From contig NZ_SLYP02000001.1 in NCBI RefSeq assembly GCF_004341505.2, positions 3,310,501-3,374,500 on the forward strand: a stretch of DNA of 64,000 nt, read 5' to 3'. Shown here piece by piece: positions 10,011-21,111 of the stretch; the stretch's first letter is position 1, and each line of letters opens with the position of its first letter. This stretch comes from Sphingomonas sp. JUb134 (GTDB lineage Bacteria > Pseudomonadota > Alphaproteobacteria > Sphingomonadales > Sphingomonadaceae). The notes beneath the pieces were generated by a model. The model worked only from the letters and a program-made list of their open reading frames with translations, made no database searches and was not told where the DNA came from. Position numbers and translations under genes: made by a program.

Positions 10011-11003
10011 ATGATGACGAAGGTCGAACCGCATCCAGCGCACATCGACAGGTTGCTCGAGGCGGGGCGCACGGGAGAGGCGATCGCCGCCACGGAACGT
10101 GCCGCCGCCAGCGGTGACAAGGAGGCGCTGTTTCGGCTCGCGCTGTGGCACCTGATCGGGGAGATCCTTCCCCGCGATCTTGCCAGGGCGCGCCAGCTTC
10201 TCCGCAAGGCGCGCGAAGCGGGGCATGTCGAGGCCGCGCACATGGAGATCGCGCTCACCGTCACCGGGAGCGGCGCGCAGGCCGACTGGAGCACCGGATG
10301 CATGCTCCTGCAGAAGCTCTCCAGTATCGACGCAGCGGCCGCGCACCAGGCGCAGCTTCTGACCGCAATGCGCCTGGACGCGTTCGGTGTGCCGAAAACG
10401 CTTCCGAAAGCAGAAGTGCTTTCGGCCAGCCCCAGGGTGACCCTCTTTCGCGACTTCCTTACGGAGGCCGAATGCGCGCACATCGCGGCGACAAGCGCGC
10501 CGCTTCTGGAACCCTCGCTCGTCGTCGACCCTGCGAGCGGCCGCCAGATGCCGCACCCGATCCGCACGTCCGATGGCGCCTTGATCGGGCCGACGCGGGA
10601 GGATCCGGTCATCAGAGCCATCAATCTGCGGATCGCGGCCATCAGTCAGACCGACGTCGCGCAGGGCGAGGCGCTAACGATCCTTCGATATCGGCCGGGC
10701 CAGCAGTATCGCCTGCATCTCGACACGCTACCGCACACGCGTAACCAGCGTGTAAAAACGGTGCTGGTCTATCTCAACGGCGGTTTCGCAGGAGGGGAGA
10801 CCCAGTTTCCCTCGATCGGCCTGACCGTGGCGCCCCGTGGAGGCGATGCGCTGGTCTTCGACAACGTTACCGAGGACGGACGACCCGACGTCCGTACCAA
10901 ACACGCTGGCCTGCCGGTCCGAGCGGGAGCCAAATGGCTGGCGACCCGCTGGATCAGGGCGCGTTCCTTCGATCCGTGGCGCGGCCCCGAAGTCCCGCTA
11001 TAG
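10011..11003 (+). CDS. Prolyl-4-hydroxylase-type 2OG-Fe(II) oxygenase with N-terminal Sel1/TPR-like repeats
   Basis: A 330-residue protein. Residues about 10-130 are helical repeats of the Sel1/TPR kind (ALFRLALWHLIGE, ARQLLRKAREAGHVEAA). Residues 140-318 form a P4H-type double-stranded beta-helix with all cofactor ligands: iron-binding H236 and D238 (LHLD), H298 (KHAG) and the 2-oxoglutarate lysine K308 (GAKWLATRW). It should hydroxylate a protein or peptide side chain, with the repeats possibly binding the target. Two in-frame ATGs (10011, 10014) are possible, neither with a good ribosome-binding site. It follows the TonB receptor but is separated from it by a terminator. Its last sense codon holds the stop of convergent alr. 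Confidence 0.85.
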   Translation: MMTKVEPHPAHIDRLLEAGRTGEAIAATERAAASGDKEALFRLALWHLIGEILPRDLARARQLLRKAREAGHVEAAHMEIALTVTGSGAQADWSTGCMLLQKLSSIDAAAAHQAQLLTAMRLDAFGVPKTLPKAEVLSASPRVTLFRDFLTEAECAHIAATSAPLLEPSLVVDPASGRQMPHPIRTSDGALIGPTREDPVIRAINLRIAAISQTDVAQGEALTILRYRPGQQYRLHLDTLPHTRNQRVKTVLVYLNGGFAGGETQFPSIGLTVAPRGGDALVFDNVTEDGRPDVRTKHAGLPVRAGAKWLATRWIRARSFDPWRGPEVPL

Positions 11004-12026
11004 CCACTCGCGCGCGTACCGCTTCCCCATCCCGGTCAGCAGTTCATATTGCGACCGGCCGGATGCCGCCGCGGCGCGTTCCAGCGCATAGTCGATCGTC
11101 AGCCAGTCGCCCTCGGCGACGTCTGCGCCCGTCACATCGACGATCAGCAGGTCCATCGACACCCGCCCGCGCACCGGGCAGGCGGTGTCGCCCGCGAACA
11201 CCGTCCCCGTGTCCGAGAACCCGCGGCCGTATCCGTCGGCATAGCCGATGTTGAGCACCGCCAGTTCCTGGTCGGCCGGCGCCACATAGGTCGCGTTGTA
11301 GCCCGCCGCCTCGCCGGCCCGCATGCGCCGCCGCTGGAGCACCTGCGCCTCCGGATACACCACCTGCCGGATCACGCCCTCGGCCGCCGGGCACGGAATG
11401 CCGCCATAGAGCGCCAGGCCCGGCCGGGTCAGGTCGAAGCGATAGTCGCCGCCCAGGAAGATGCCCGCGCTGTTGGCAAGGCTATAGCGCCTGGCCGGCA
11501 CCCGCGCCGCGACTGCGGCGAAGCGCACGCGCTGCTCCGCGTTCATCGGGTGGTCTTCGTCCGCGCAGGCGAGGTGGCTGACGAGCGTCTCGATCTCCAG
11601 GCCCTCGAACACCGCGCCCGGCACATCCCAGCGCACGCCCAGCCGGTTCATGCCGGTGTCCACCATCACGTCGCACGGCCCACCGCCGCTGTCGCGCCAG
11701 CGCGCGATCTGGCGCTCCGTGTTGAGCACCGGCCGCACATGCGGCCAGCGGCGTGCCCCGGCGAGGTCCTCCTCGCGCAGGCCGTGCAGCACCGACACCG
11801 CGGGCGCGACGTCGGCGATCACCTCCGCCTCTGCCCAGGTGGCGACGAAGAAGTCGCGGCAGCCCGCCTCGGCCAGCCGGCGCACCACCTCGCGCGAACC
11901 CAGGCCATAGCCGTCGGCCTTTACGGCGGCTCCGCAGGCGGCCGGGCCGCTGCGCTCGGCAAGGGCCTGCCAGTTGTGGACGAGCGCGGCGCCATCGAGC
12001 CGCAGGCGAAGAGGGGCATCGGTCAC
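10998..12026 (-). CDS. alr: Alanine racemase
   Basis: A 342-residue PLP enzyme making D-alanine for peptidoglycan. The PLP lysine is K36 in AAVKADGYGLG, and the catalytic tyrosine region IGYADGYGRGF and RGRVSMDLLIVDVT are present. The frame extends to 12155, but GTG 12026 (VTDAPLRLRLDG) starts the conserved fold; the extension overlaps the upstream region of the MFS gene. The gene is convergent with, and touches, the oxygenase gene. Confidence 0.9.
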   Translation of the reverse strand: MTDAPLRLRLDGAALVHNWQALAERSGPAACGAAVKADGYGLGSREVVRRLAEAGCRDFFVATWAEAEVIADVAPAVSVLHGLREEDLAGARRWPHVRPVLNTERQIARWRDSGGGPCDVMVDTGMNRLGVRWDVPGAVFEGLEIETLVSHLACADEDHPMNAEQRVRFAAVAARVPARRYSLANSAGIFLGGDYRFDLTRPGLALYGGIPCPAAEGVIRQVVYPEAQVLQRRRMRAGEAAGYNATYVAPADQELAVLNIGYADGYGRGFSDTGTVFAGDTACPVRGRVSMDLLIVDVTGADVAEGDWLTIDYALERAAAASGRSQYELLTGMGKRYAREWL

Positions 12027-12154
12027 GCGACGCGGCCTAGCGCCTGGGCCGCCGGGCGTCGAGGGCAGCCCGCCCCACCTGCTTGCGTTTACGCAAAGCA
12101 GCGTTGCGGCGGCTGCGCTTGCGCTGCAGTGCAGCATCACCCATTTGCGCGACA

Positions 12155-13351
12155 ATGGCTTCCTCCCCTTCTGCTTCCACGCGCGGCGTCGCGCTGGTGC
12201 ACCTCGCCCTCGCCACCGGCGGCTTCGCGATCGGCACGACCGAGTTCGCGGCCATGAGCCTGGTGCCGCTGTTCGCCCCCGGCCTCGGCATCACCGAGCC
12301 GGTCGCCGGCCACGTCATCAGCGCCTATGCGCTGGGCGTGGTGGTCGGCGCGCCGCTCGTTGCCGTCCTCGGCGCGCGCATGTCGCGCTTCGCGCTGCTG
12401 ATCGCGCTGATGGGCTCGTTCGCGCTGTTCAACGGGCTGAGCGCACTGGCGCCCACCTATGGCTGGATGCTGGTCTTCCGCTTCCTGAGCGGCCTGCCGC
12501 ACGGCGCCTATTTCGGCGCGGCCTCGCTGGTCGCGGCCTCGCTGGTGCCCTCGGAGAAGCGCACCCAGGCGGTCGGGCGCGTGATGCTGGGACTGACGGT
12601 CGCCACCATCCTGGGCGTGCCGGCCGCAAATGCGCTCGGGCAGACGGTCGGCTGGCGCTGGGGCTTCGGCGTGGTCGCGGTGCTGGCGCTCGGCACCGTC
12701 GCACTGCTGGTGGCGCTCGCCCCGCGCGACAAGGCAGATCGCACCGCCAGCCCGCTTGCCGAGTTGCGCGCGCTTGCCCGCCCGCAAGTGTGGCTGACGC
12801 TCGGCATCGGCGCGGTCGGGTTCGGCGGCATGTTCTGCGTCTACACCTATGTCGCCTCCACCCTGCTGGAGGTGACGCGCGTCTCCGCCGCGACGGTGCC
12901 GGTGGTGCTGGCGGTGTTCGGCACCGGCATGACCGCGGGCAATTTGATCGTGCCGCGCTTCGCCGATCGCGCGCTGATGCCGACGGTCGCTTTCACGCTG
13001 CTGTGGAGCGCCGCCATGCTGGCGCTCTACACCTTTGCCGCTGCGTCCTTGTGGACGATCGTCCCGTGCGTGTTCCTGATCGGCCTGGGTGGTGCGCTCG
13101 GCACCGTGCTGCAGACCCGGCTGATGGACGTGGCGGGCGAGGCGCAGAGCCTGGCCGCAGCCCTCAACCACTCGGCGCTCAACCTCGCCAACGCGATTGG
13201 GCCCTGGGTGGGTGGCATGGCGATCGCCGCCGGCTGGGGCTGGGAGTCGACCGGCGCGATCGGCGCGGTGCTGGCGCTCGCCGGCCTGCCGATTTGGGCG
13301 GTCTCGGTGGCGCTGGAGCGCAAGCGCACGGCGGTGTTGCAGCCGGCCTAA
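12155..13351 (+). CDS. MFS transporter, DHA1 family
   Basis: A 398-residue, 12-helix major facilitator protein. It has the DHA1-type N-terminal signature FAIGTTEFAAMSLVPLFAPG and a motif-A-like loop VLGARMSRF after helix 2, as in AraJ/YdhP-type drug or sugar efflux proteins. It is probably a proton-coupled exporter with unknown substrate. ATG 12155 (MASSPSASTRG) is preferred over an upstream arginine-rich extension. The region after the stop is filled with repeats. Confidence 0.88.
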   Translation: MASSPSASTRGVALVHLALATGGFAIGTTEFAAMSLVPLFAPGLGITEPVAGHVISAYALGVVVGAPLVAVLGARMSRFALLIALMGSFALFNGLSALAPTYGWMLVFRFLSGLPHGAYFGAASLVAASLVPSEKRTQAVGRVMLGLTVATILGVPAANALGQTVGWRWGFGVVAVLALGTVALLVALAPRDKADRTASPLAELRALARPQVWLTLGIGAVGFGGMFCVYTYVASTLLEVTRVSAATVPVVLAVFGTGMTAGNLIVPRFADRALMPTVAFTLLWSAAMLALYTFAAASLWTIVPCVFLIGLGGALGTVLQTRLMDVAGEAQSLAAALNHSALNLANAIGPWVGGMAIAAGWGWESTGAIGAVLALAGLPIWAVSVALERKRTAVLQPA

Positions 13352-13360
13352 GCGTACTCC

Positions 13361-13605
13361 CGCGCAGGCGGGACCTCTGCGAAACCACGGACCGTGCTCC
13401 TGCGAAGGCAGGAGCCCAGGGTTCCAGGCACCGCAAGTCGTTGGTCTGCTTGGCCCTGGATTCCTGCCTGCGCAGGAATACGGGTGTGACCAAAGAACGG
13501 CGGCCGCTGTCTCGCAAGTCAGGCGCAGGCGGGAGTCCAAGGCCACAGACGCCATCGCCTGCGGCTCCTGGGCTCCCGCCTTCGCGGGAGCACGGTTCCG
13601 AGCGG
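13361..13605. repeat. Repeat-rich intergenic region with copy 1 of a 143-bp dispersed repeat
   Basis: Positions 13361-13503 align without gaps to 21115-21257, with 13 mismatches counted by eye in 143 bases. The repeat contains hairpins GCTCCTGC-GAAG-GCAGGAGC and ATTCCTGC-CTGC-GCAGGAAT. A further hairpin GCTCCCGC-CTTC-GCGGGAGC (about 13573-13592) follows, close to the end of metH2. No coding potential seen. The region lies between convergent genes. Confidence 0.8.
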
Positions 13606-13610
13606 CGACG

Positions 13611-16289
<2,679 letters not shown>

Positions 16290-16309
16290 CTGTCTTCTTC
16301 TTGATCCTC

Positions 16310-16435
16310 CCCGGTACGGGGAGGGGGACCAGCGAAGCTGGTGGAGGGGGGTTGCCGCAGGGAGCCCGCTCGCGGAGAGCCCCCTCCACCACGCCCTTCG
16401 GGCGCGGTCCCCCTCCCCGTTCCGGGGAGGATTAG
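16310..16435. repeat. Long inverted repeat between the two metH genes
   Basis: The left arm (about 16310-16352) and right arm (about 16378-16435) are largely reverse complements. Both contain TCCTCCCCGG(T/A)ACGGGG, AGGGGGACC and TGGTGGAGGGGG, and each outer end is itself a small palindrome. The transcript of the met operon must read through this structure, which fills nearly all of the 148-bp gap. It resembles small palindromic mobile repeats (REP/MITE-like) rather than a gene. Confidence 0.75.
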
Positions 16436-16437
16436 CG

Positions 16438-17484
16438 TTACGCTGCCATGGTGAACGGCTCGAGCCCGGCAAGCCGCGTCCGCACTTCCGGGGTCGGGAT
16501 CTTGCGCGGCGGCAGTTCGCGCACCGCCTCGGCAATCGCCTGGATGTGTGCGGGGGTCGACCCACAGCAACCGCCCAGCACATTGACCTGGCCGTTCTCC
16601 GCCCAGTCGCGCACCAGCCCGGCGGTCGTCTCCGGCGCCTCGTCATAGGCGCCGAGCTCGTTGGGGAGGCCGGCGTTGGGATAGACCATGATCAGCGTGT
16701 CGCAGATCTGCGACAGCGTCTTCACATGCGGCCGCAGCTGCTCCGCCCCAAACGAGCAATTGAGCCCGATGGTGAGCGGCCGCGCATGGCGCACCGCATG
16801 CCAGAACGCCTCGACCGTATGCCCCGACAGGTTACGGCCCGACAGGTCGGTCAGCGTCATCGACAGCATGATCGGCAGGTCGCGGCCAAGCGCATTGCCC
16901 GCCTCGATCGCCGCCATGATCCCCGCCTTGGCGTTCAACGTATCGAACACCGTCTCAATCAGCACGAAGTCCGCGCCGCCCTCGACCAGCGCGTCGATCT
17001 GCTCGCGATACACGTCCTTCAGGTAATCGAAGTCGATCTCGCGGAAGCCGGGATCGTTGACGTCGGGGCTCAGCGACAGCGTCTTGTTGGTCGGCCCGAT
17101 CGCGCCGGCGACGAAGCGCGGGCGGCCATCCTTGGCCTGGAACTCGTCGGCGATGCGGCGCGCGAGCTTCGCGCTCTCGACATTGATCTCGCGCACCAGA
17201 TGCTCGGCGCCATAATCGGCCTGGCTGATCCGGTTGGCGGAGAAGGTGTTGGTCTCGGCGATGTCGGCCCCGGCCTCGAAATAGGCGCGATGGATCGACT
17301 CCGGCACCTCGGGCTTGGTCAGCGCCAGGATGTCGTTATTGCCCTTCTGGTCATGGCTGAGGCCGAGGGTGCCGGCATAATCGGCTTCCGACAGCTTCCA
17401 GTTCTGGATCTCGGTCCCGAACGCGCCGTCGGTGATCAGCACGCGCTTGGCGGCCTCGGCCAGCAGGGTTTCGCGGGGAGTCAT
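16438..17484 (-). CDS. metH: Methionine synthase, homocysteine-binding N-terminal part
   Basis: A 348-residue homocysteine S-methyltransferase domain. The zinc-binding cysteines are present as GLNCSFG and GGCCGSTP, and the fold starts at [13 protein letters not shown]. It matches the N-terminal domain of full-length MetH and works with the product of the next gene downstream. The start at ATG 17484 is chosen over an extension to 17529. A 126-bp gap separates it from metF upstream; an 8-bp perfect hairpin (ATGCCGAA-ACAAC-TTCGGCAT, 17567-17587) lies in that gap. Confidence 0.93.
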   Translation of the reverse strand: MTPRETLLAEAAKRVLITDGAFGTEIQNWKLSEADYAGTLGLSHDQKGNNDILALTKPEVPESIHRAYFEAGADIAETNTFSANRISQADYGAEHLVREINVESAKLARRIADEFQAKDGRPRFVAGAIGPTNKTLSLSPDVNDPGFREIDFDYLKDVYREQIDALVEGGADFVLIETVFDTLNAKAGIMAAIEAGNALGRDLPIMLSMTLTDLSGRNLSGHTVEAFWHAVRHARPLTIGLNCSFGAEQLRPHVKTLSQICDTLIMVYPNAGLPNELGAYDEAPETTAGLVRDWAENGQVNVLGGCCGSTPAHIQAIAEAVRELPPRKIPTPEVRTRLAGLEPFTMAA

Positions 17485-17610
17485 GCCTTCAACCTTCTCT
17501 CGTCGCCCTGAACCTGGTTCGGGGCCCATCTATCCGCACGTGTCGCCGTCGCCTGCTGCACGATGGATGCCGAAACAACTTCGGCATGCCGTGCGAAGCG
17601 GCGAAGCGCC

Positions 17611-18552
17611 TTACGCCGCCACCGCGCCCGCCGCCTTGTTCGGCCGCAGCCCGAGCAGGTGGCAGATCGCATAGCTCAGTTCGGCGCGGTTGAGCGTGTA
17701 GAAGTGGAAGTGGCGCACGTCGCCGGCATAGAGCCGGCGGCACATCTCCGCCGCGATCGTCGCCGCCACCAGCTGGCGCGAGGCGGGATGGTCGTCCAGC
17801 CCCTCGAACAGCCGGTCCATCCAGTCCGGAATCGCCGCCCCGCACATGCCCGCGAACTTGCGCGTCTGGGCGACGTTCGAAACGGGCAGGATCCCCGGCA
17901 CGATCTCGGCCGAAATGCCCGCCGCGGTCGCGGCGTCACGGAAGCGGAAAAACGCCTCGGGCGTGAAGAAGAATTGGGTGATCGCCCGCGTCGCGCCCGC
18001 GTCGAGCTTGCGCTTCAGATTGTCCAGGTCCTCCACCTTCGTGCCCGAATCCGGATGGCACTCGGGATAGGCGGCGACCGAGATCTCGAACGGGTGCAGC
18101 TTCTTGAGGCCCGCGACCAGCTCGGCGGCATTGGCATAGCCCTCGCCATGCGCCTGGAACTTCTGGCCCGCCACCGGCGGATCGCCGCGAAGTGCCACGA
18201 TGTGGCGCACGCCCGCTGCCCAATATTCCTCGGCCACCTGGTCGATCTCGTCGCGGCTCGCCTCGACACAGGTCAGGTGCGCAGCAGCCGCCAGGCTGGT
18301 CTCGCGCTGGATCCGCGCGACGGTCGCGTGGGTGCGCTCGCGCGTCGACCCGCCTGCGCCATAGGTGACGGAAACGAAGCGCGGGCCGAGCGGCTCCAGC
18401 GTGCGCACCGCCTCCCACAGCGTTTCTTCCATCTTCGCCGACTTGGGCGGGAAGAACTCGAACGACACCGCGGCGTCGCCCGCCATGTCCGCGAACAGCG
18501 GCGCATCGAGCGCGCGGCGCGCTTCCTCGAGCTGGTTCACCGAAATCGTCAT
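17611..18552 (-). CDS. metF: 5,10-methylenetetrahydrofolate reductase
   Basis: A 313-residue FAD-dependent reductase that makes 5-methyl-THF, the methyl donor for MetH. Recognised by SFEFFPPKSAKMEETLW near the N-terminus, FVSVTYGAGGSTRERT, the flavin-site region HIVALRGDPP and ITQFFFTPEAFFRFRD. Its ATG overlaps the stop of the ArsR-methyltransferase gene (ATGA), so the two are translationally coupled. The open frame extends far upstream but only as a shadow of that gene. Confidence 0.94.
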   Translation of the reverse strand: MTISVNQLEEARRALDAPLFADMAGDAAVSFEFFPPKSAKMEETLWEAVRTLEPLGPRFVSVTYGAGGSTRERTHATVARIQRETSLAAAAHLTCVEASRDEIDQVAEEYWAAGVRHIVALRGDPPVAGQKFQAHGEGYANAAELVAGLKKLHPFEISVAAYPECHPDSGTKVEDLDNLKRKLDAGATRAITQFFFTPEAFFRFRDAATAAGISAEIVPGILPVSNVAQTRKFAGMCGAAIPDWMDRLFEGLDDHPASRQLVAATIAAEMCRRLYAGDVRHFHFYTLNRAELSYAICHLLGLRPNKAAGAVAA

Positions 18553-19505
18553 GCCGCCTGCTTCTCCACCCGGGTGGCGCCGGTTTTCCGCGCCAGCCAC
18601 AGCTTCACCGTCAGTTCGCCGCCTTCCAGCGTCTCCGTCTGCACGGGCGCGAGCCCGGCCGCGGCGAACCAGCCGAGCATCTGCTCGTCCGAAAATCCAA
18701 GTCGCGCATGCGCGTCGCGCGTGCGCAGGTCCTCGCGCTCGTGCGGCGCGAAATCGACGATCAGCAACCGCCCTCCGCTCGCCAGCACGCGCGCCGCTTC
18801 CGCGATCACGGCACCGGGGTGCTGCGCGAAATGCAGCACATGGTGCAGGATCGCGGCGTCCGCATCGTCGTCCGACAGCGGCAGCCGGTAGAAATCGGCC
18901 TGGCGCAGCTCCGCCTTGTCGAGCCCCTGCTCGGAGAGCTTGGCACGCGCCAGCCGCAGCATTTCCGAGCTGCGGTCGACGCCCAGCGCATGCGCCGCCT
19001 GAGGCGCGAACAGCTCCAGCATTCGGCCGGTACCGGTGCCGATGTCGACCAGCGTCCCGATCGGCTGCGCACCCAGCGCCCGCGCGCACGCTGCCTCGAC
19101 CTCGCTTTCGGCCACGTGCAGCGATCGGATCGCGTCCCATTCGCCGGCATGTGCCTCGAACCAGGCGGCGGCCGCCTGCGCGCGATCGGCGCGCACCGCC
19201 GCGAGCCGCGCGGTGTCGGCCAGCGTCCAGGGATCGCCCTCGCCCGTCCAGGCATCGATCGCGGCGAGCACCGGCGCGATCCGCGCCTCCTCGCCCAGCG
19301 CCACGAACACCCAGCTGCCTTCCTTGCGCCGCTCGGCGAGGCCTGCGTCGACCAGGATCTTCACATGCCGCGACACGCGCGGCTGGCTCTGCCCCAGCAC
19401 CTGCGCCAGCTCGCCCACCGACAGCTCCATCGAGCGCAGCAGCGCCACGATGCGCAGCCGGGTCGCGTCCGCAAGCGCGCGAAAGATGTCGAGGGCGGGA
19501 GCCAT
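18549..19505 (-). CDS. ArsR-family regulator fused to a SAM-dependent methyltransferase domain
   Basis: A 318-residue two-domain protein. Residues 5-85 are an ArsR-type winged helix (ALADATRLRIVALLRSMELS, recognition helix QSQPRVSRHVKIL). Residues about 120-300 form a class I methyltransferase with SAM motif I at 152-160 (LVDIGTGTG) and LHHVLHFAQHPGAVIAEAARVL. It is the first gene of an operon with metF and metH. ArsR regulators sensing S-adenosylhomocysteine (SahR) are known to control methyl-cycle genes in Proteobacteria, so a repressor sensing SAM or SAH is likely (inference). A palindrome lies 9-28 bp upstream of the ATG. Start MAPALDIFRAL at 19505 is preferred to 19541. Confidence 0.88.
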   Translation of the reverse strand: MAPALDIFRALADATRLRIVALLRSMELSVGELAQVLGQSQPRVSRHVKILVDAGLAERRKEGSWVFVALGEEARIAPVLAAIDAWTGEGDPWTLADTARLAAVRADRAQAAAAWFEAHAGEWDAIRSLHVAESEVEAACARALGAQPIGTLVDIGTGTGRMLELFAPQAAHALGVDRSSEMLRLARAKLSEQGLDKAELRQADFYRLPLSDDDADAAILHHVLHFAQHPGAVIAEAARVLASGGRLLIVDFAPHEREDLRTRDAHARLGFSDEQMLGWFAAAGLAPVQTETLEGGELTVKLWLARKTGATRVEKQAA

Positions 19506-19513
19506 GCGCCGTG

Positions 19514-19533
19514 ATATAAAGATTTCTTTATAT
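19514..19533 (-). promoter_or_regulatory. Palindromic operator candidate of the met operon
   Basis: A perfect 8-bp inverted repeat ATATAAAG-4 nt-CTTTATAT stands out as AT-rich in a GC-rich background, just upstream of the ArsR-methyltransferase start. The geometry suits a dimeric winged-helix repressor, so autoregulation of the operon is likely. The TTTATAT part may double as a -10 element. Confidence 0.6.
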
Positions 19534-19646
19534 GGGGTCAACGCCGCGCCACGGCTTGCACGCGCCCGTTGCGGCAGGGAAACAACCCTGCCCGCGGTGC
19601 GTTCGCGCCGCGGATGATTTCAGGGTCAAGGAAAGAGGAACCCCCG

Positions 19647-19955
19647 ATGAAGAAGGCCATTCTGCTTCCGATCGCCGCCGCCGCGTTCGCACTCTCCGCC
19701 TGCAGCGACAAGGCGCAGAACGAGACCAGCGAGGCCGCCGATTCCATCGCCGCAGACGCCAACGCCACGATGGGCGAGGCCGTCGACGACGTCGAGGCGG
19801 CCAGCGACCGCGCCTTTGACGCCGCGGAGAACGGCATCGACCGCGCCGGCGCCGCGATCGGCAACGCTGCCGACGATGCGGGTCGCGCGATCGACCGTGG
19901 CACGCGCGAGACAGGCGAGCATCTGGAGCACGCCGGCAACGACCTCCAGCACTGA
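19647..19955 (+). CDS. Small lipoprotein, Asp/Ala-rich
   Basis: A 102-residue lipoprotein with signal peptide and lipobox LSAC (MKKAILLPIAAAAFALSAC). The mature part is low complexity, acidic and helical (AADSIAADANATMGEAVDDVEAA), reminiscent of entericidin-like or YtxH-like stress lipoproteins, but no family is certain. ATG 19647 has a GAGG ribosome-binding site; longer in-frame starts lack the signal peptide at the N-terminus. It is divergent from the met operon and followed 4 bp later by another lipoprotein gene. Confidence 0.75.
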   Translation: MKKAILLPIAAAAFALSACSDKAQNETSEAADSIAADANATMGEAVDDVEAASDRAFDAAENGIDRAGAAIGNAADDAGRAIDRGTRETGEHLEHAGNDLQH

Positions 19956-19959
19956 CGCG

Positions 19960-20145
19960 ATGCGGTTCCTCGTCCTCCTGCTCGCCCCGCTGGCGCTCGC
20001 CGGCTGCGGCGGGCCGGAGGACGCGGCGCCTGGCGCGATCCGACCGGACGAGGCGCGCGCCCTCAACGAAGCGGCCGAGATGCTCGGCCCCAACAGCGTG
20101 AGCGCCGCCGCGCTCGCCGCCGACAACCAGATGGACAGGCCATGA
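19960..20145 (+). CDS. Small lipoprotein
   Basis: A 61-residue lipoprotein precursor with a short signal peptide and lipobox LAGC (residues about 5-16), leaving a mature peptide of about 46 residues without recognisable domain. It is tightly packed: it starts 4 bp after the previous lipoprotein and its stop overlaps the ATG of the aldo/keto reductase (ATGA), suggesting one transcript for all three. Confidence 0.65.
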   Translation: MRFLVLLLAPLALAGCGGPEDAAPGAIRPDEARALNEAAEMLGPNSVSAAALAADNQMDRP

Positions 20146-21089
20146 CCCCTCGCCCCCTCGGCCCCACCGATCTCGAGACCCCGCCGCTGGTGCTGGGCGG
20201 CAACGTCTTCGGCTGGACCGCCGACAAGGACACGAGCTTCCGCGTCCTCGACGCCTTTGTGGAGCGCGGCGGGCGGATGATCGACACCGCCGACGTCTAT
20301 TCCGCCTGGGTCGGCGGCCACCAGGGCGGCGAGTCCGAGACCGTGATCGGCGAGTGGCTGCGCGCCACCGGCAAGCGCGACCAGGTGCTGCTCGCGACCA
20401 AGGTCGGCATGTTGCCGGGCGAAGGCGGGGAAAAGCTCGCCCCCGCGCGGATCGCCGCTGCGGTCGAAGCGTCGCTCCAGCGGCTCGGCACCGATCGCAT
20501 CGACGTCTATTTCGCCCACCAGGACGACGAGGCGGTTCCCCAGGAGGACTATCTCGCCGCCTTCGCCCGGCTGGTCGAGGCCGGCAAGGTGCGCGTCCTC
20601 GGCGCGTCCAACTTCCACGCGATGCGGCTGAAGTCGGCGATCGACATCGCCGTGCGCGAGGCGCTGCCGCTGATCCACGTGTTCCAGCCCGAATACAACC
20701 TCGTCAGCCGCCACCGCTTCGAGGGCGAGCTCCAGAACCTGTGCATCGAGCACAACATCGCGGTGACGCCCTATTACGGGCTCGCCTCGGGCTTCCTCAC
20801 CGGCAAGTATCGCAGTCGCGACGACCTGTCGAAGAGCGTACGCGGCCGCGGCATGGCCGAACTGCTGGAGGGCAAGGGCGCCGCGGTGCTTTCGGCGATG
20901 GACGCGGTCGCCGCCGAGACCGGCGCCACCCTCGCCCAGATCGCGCTCGCCTGGCTCGCCGCCCAGCCCGGCGTCACCGCCCCGATCGCCAGCGCGACCA
21001 GCGTCGAGCAGGTCGAGGAACTGACCGGCTCCTGGGACCTGGACCTCAGCAAGGACCAGCTCGAGCGCCTCACCAACGCCGGCGCCTGA
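20142..21089 (+). CDS. Aldo/keto reductase
   Basis: A 315-residue NADPH-dependent aldo/keto reductase of the AKR superfamily (YajO/Tas-like). The tetrad is visible: Asp and Tyr in IDTADVYSAW, Lys in LLATKVG and His in VYFAHQDD. VLGASNFHAMRL and the late IASATSVEQVEEL (cofactor 2'-phosphate region) support it. The substrate is unknown. Translationally coupled to the small lipoprotein upstream. A repeat-rich region follows its stop. Confidence 0.9.
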   Translation: MTPRPLGPTDLETPPLVLGGNVFGWTADKDTSFRVLDAFVERGGRMIDTADVYSAWVGGHQGGESETVIGEWLRATGKRDQVLLATKVGMLPGEGGEKLAPARIAAAVEASLQRLGTDRIDVYFAHQDDEAVPQEDYLAAFARLVEAGKVRVLGASNFHAMRLKSAIDIAVREALPLIHVFQPEYNLVSRHRFEGELQNLCIEHNIAVTPYYGLASGFLTGKYRSRDDLSKSVRGRGMAELLEGKGAAVLSAMDAVAAETGATLAQIALAWLAAQPGVTAPIASATSVEQVEELTGSWDLDLSKDQLERLTNAGA

Positions 21090-21111
21090 CGGCCTCCGTA
21101 GCCAACCGCAT

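Noticed and set aside
17485..17610. Riboswitch (cobalamin or SAM/SAH type) in the met operon gaps
   Set aside because: Only a simple 8-bp hairpin was found here; no recognisable B12-box or SAM/SAH aptamer pattern in this gap, the metH gap or the operon leader.
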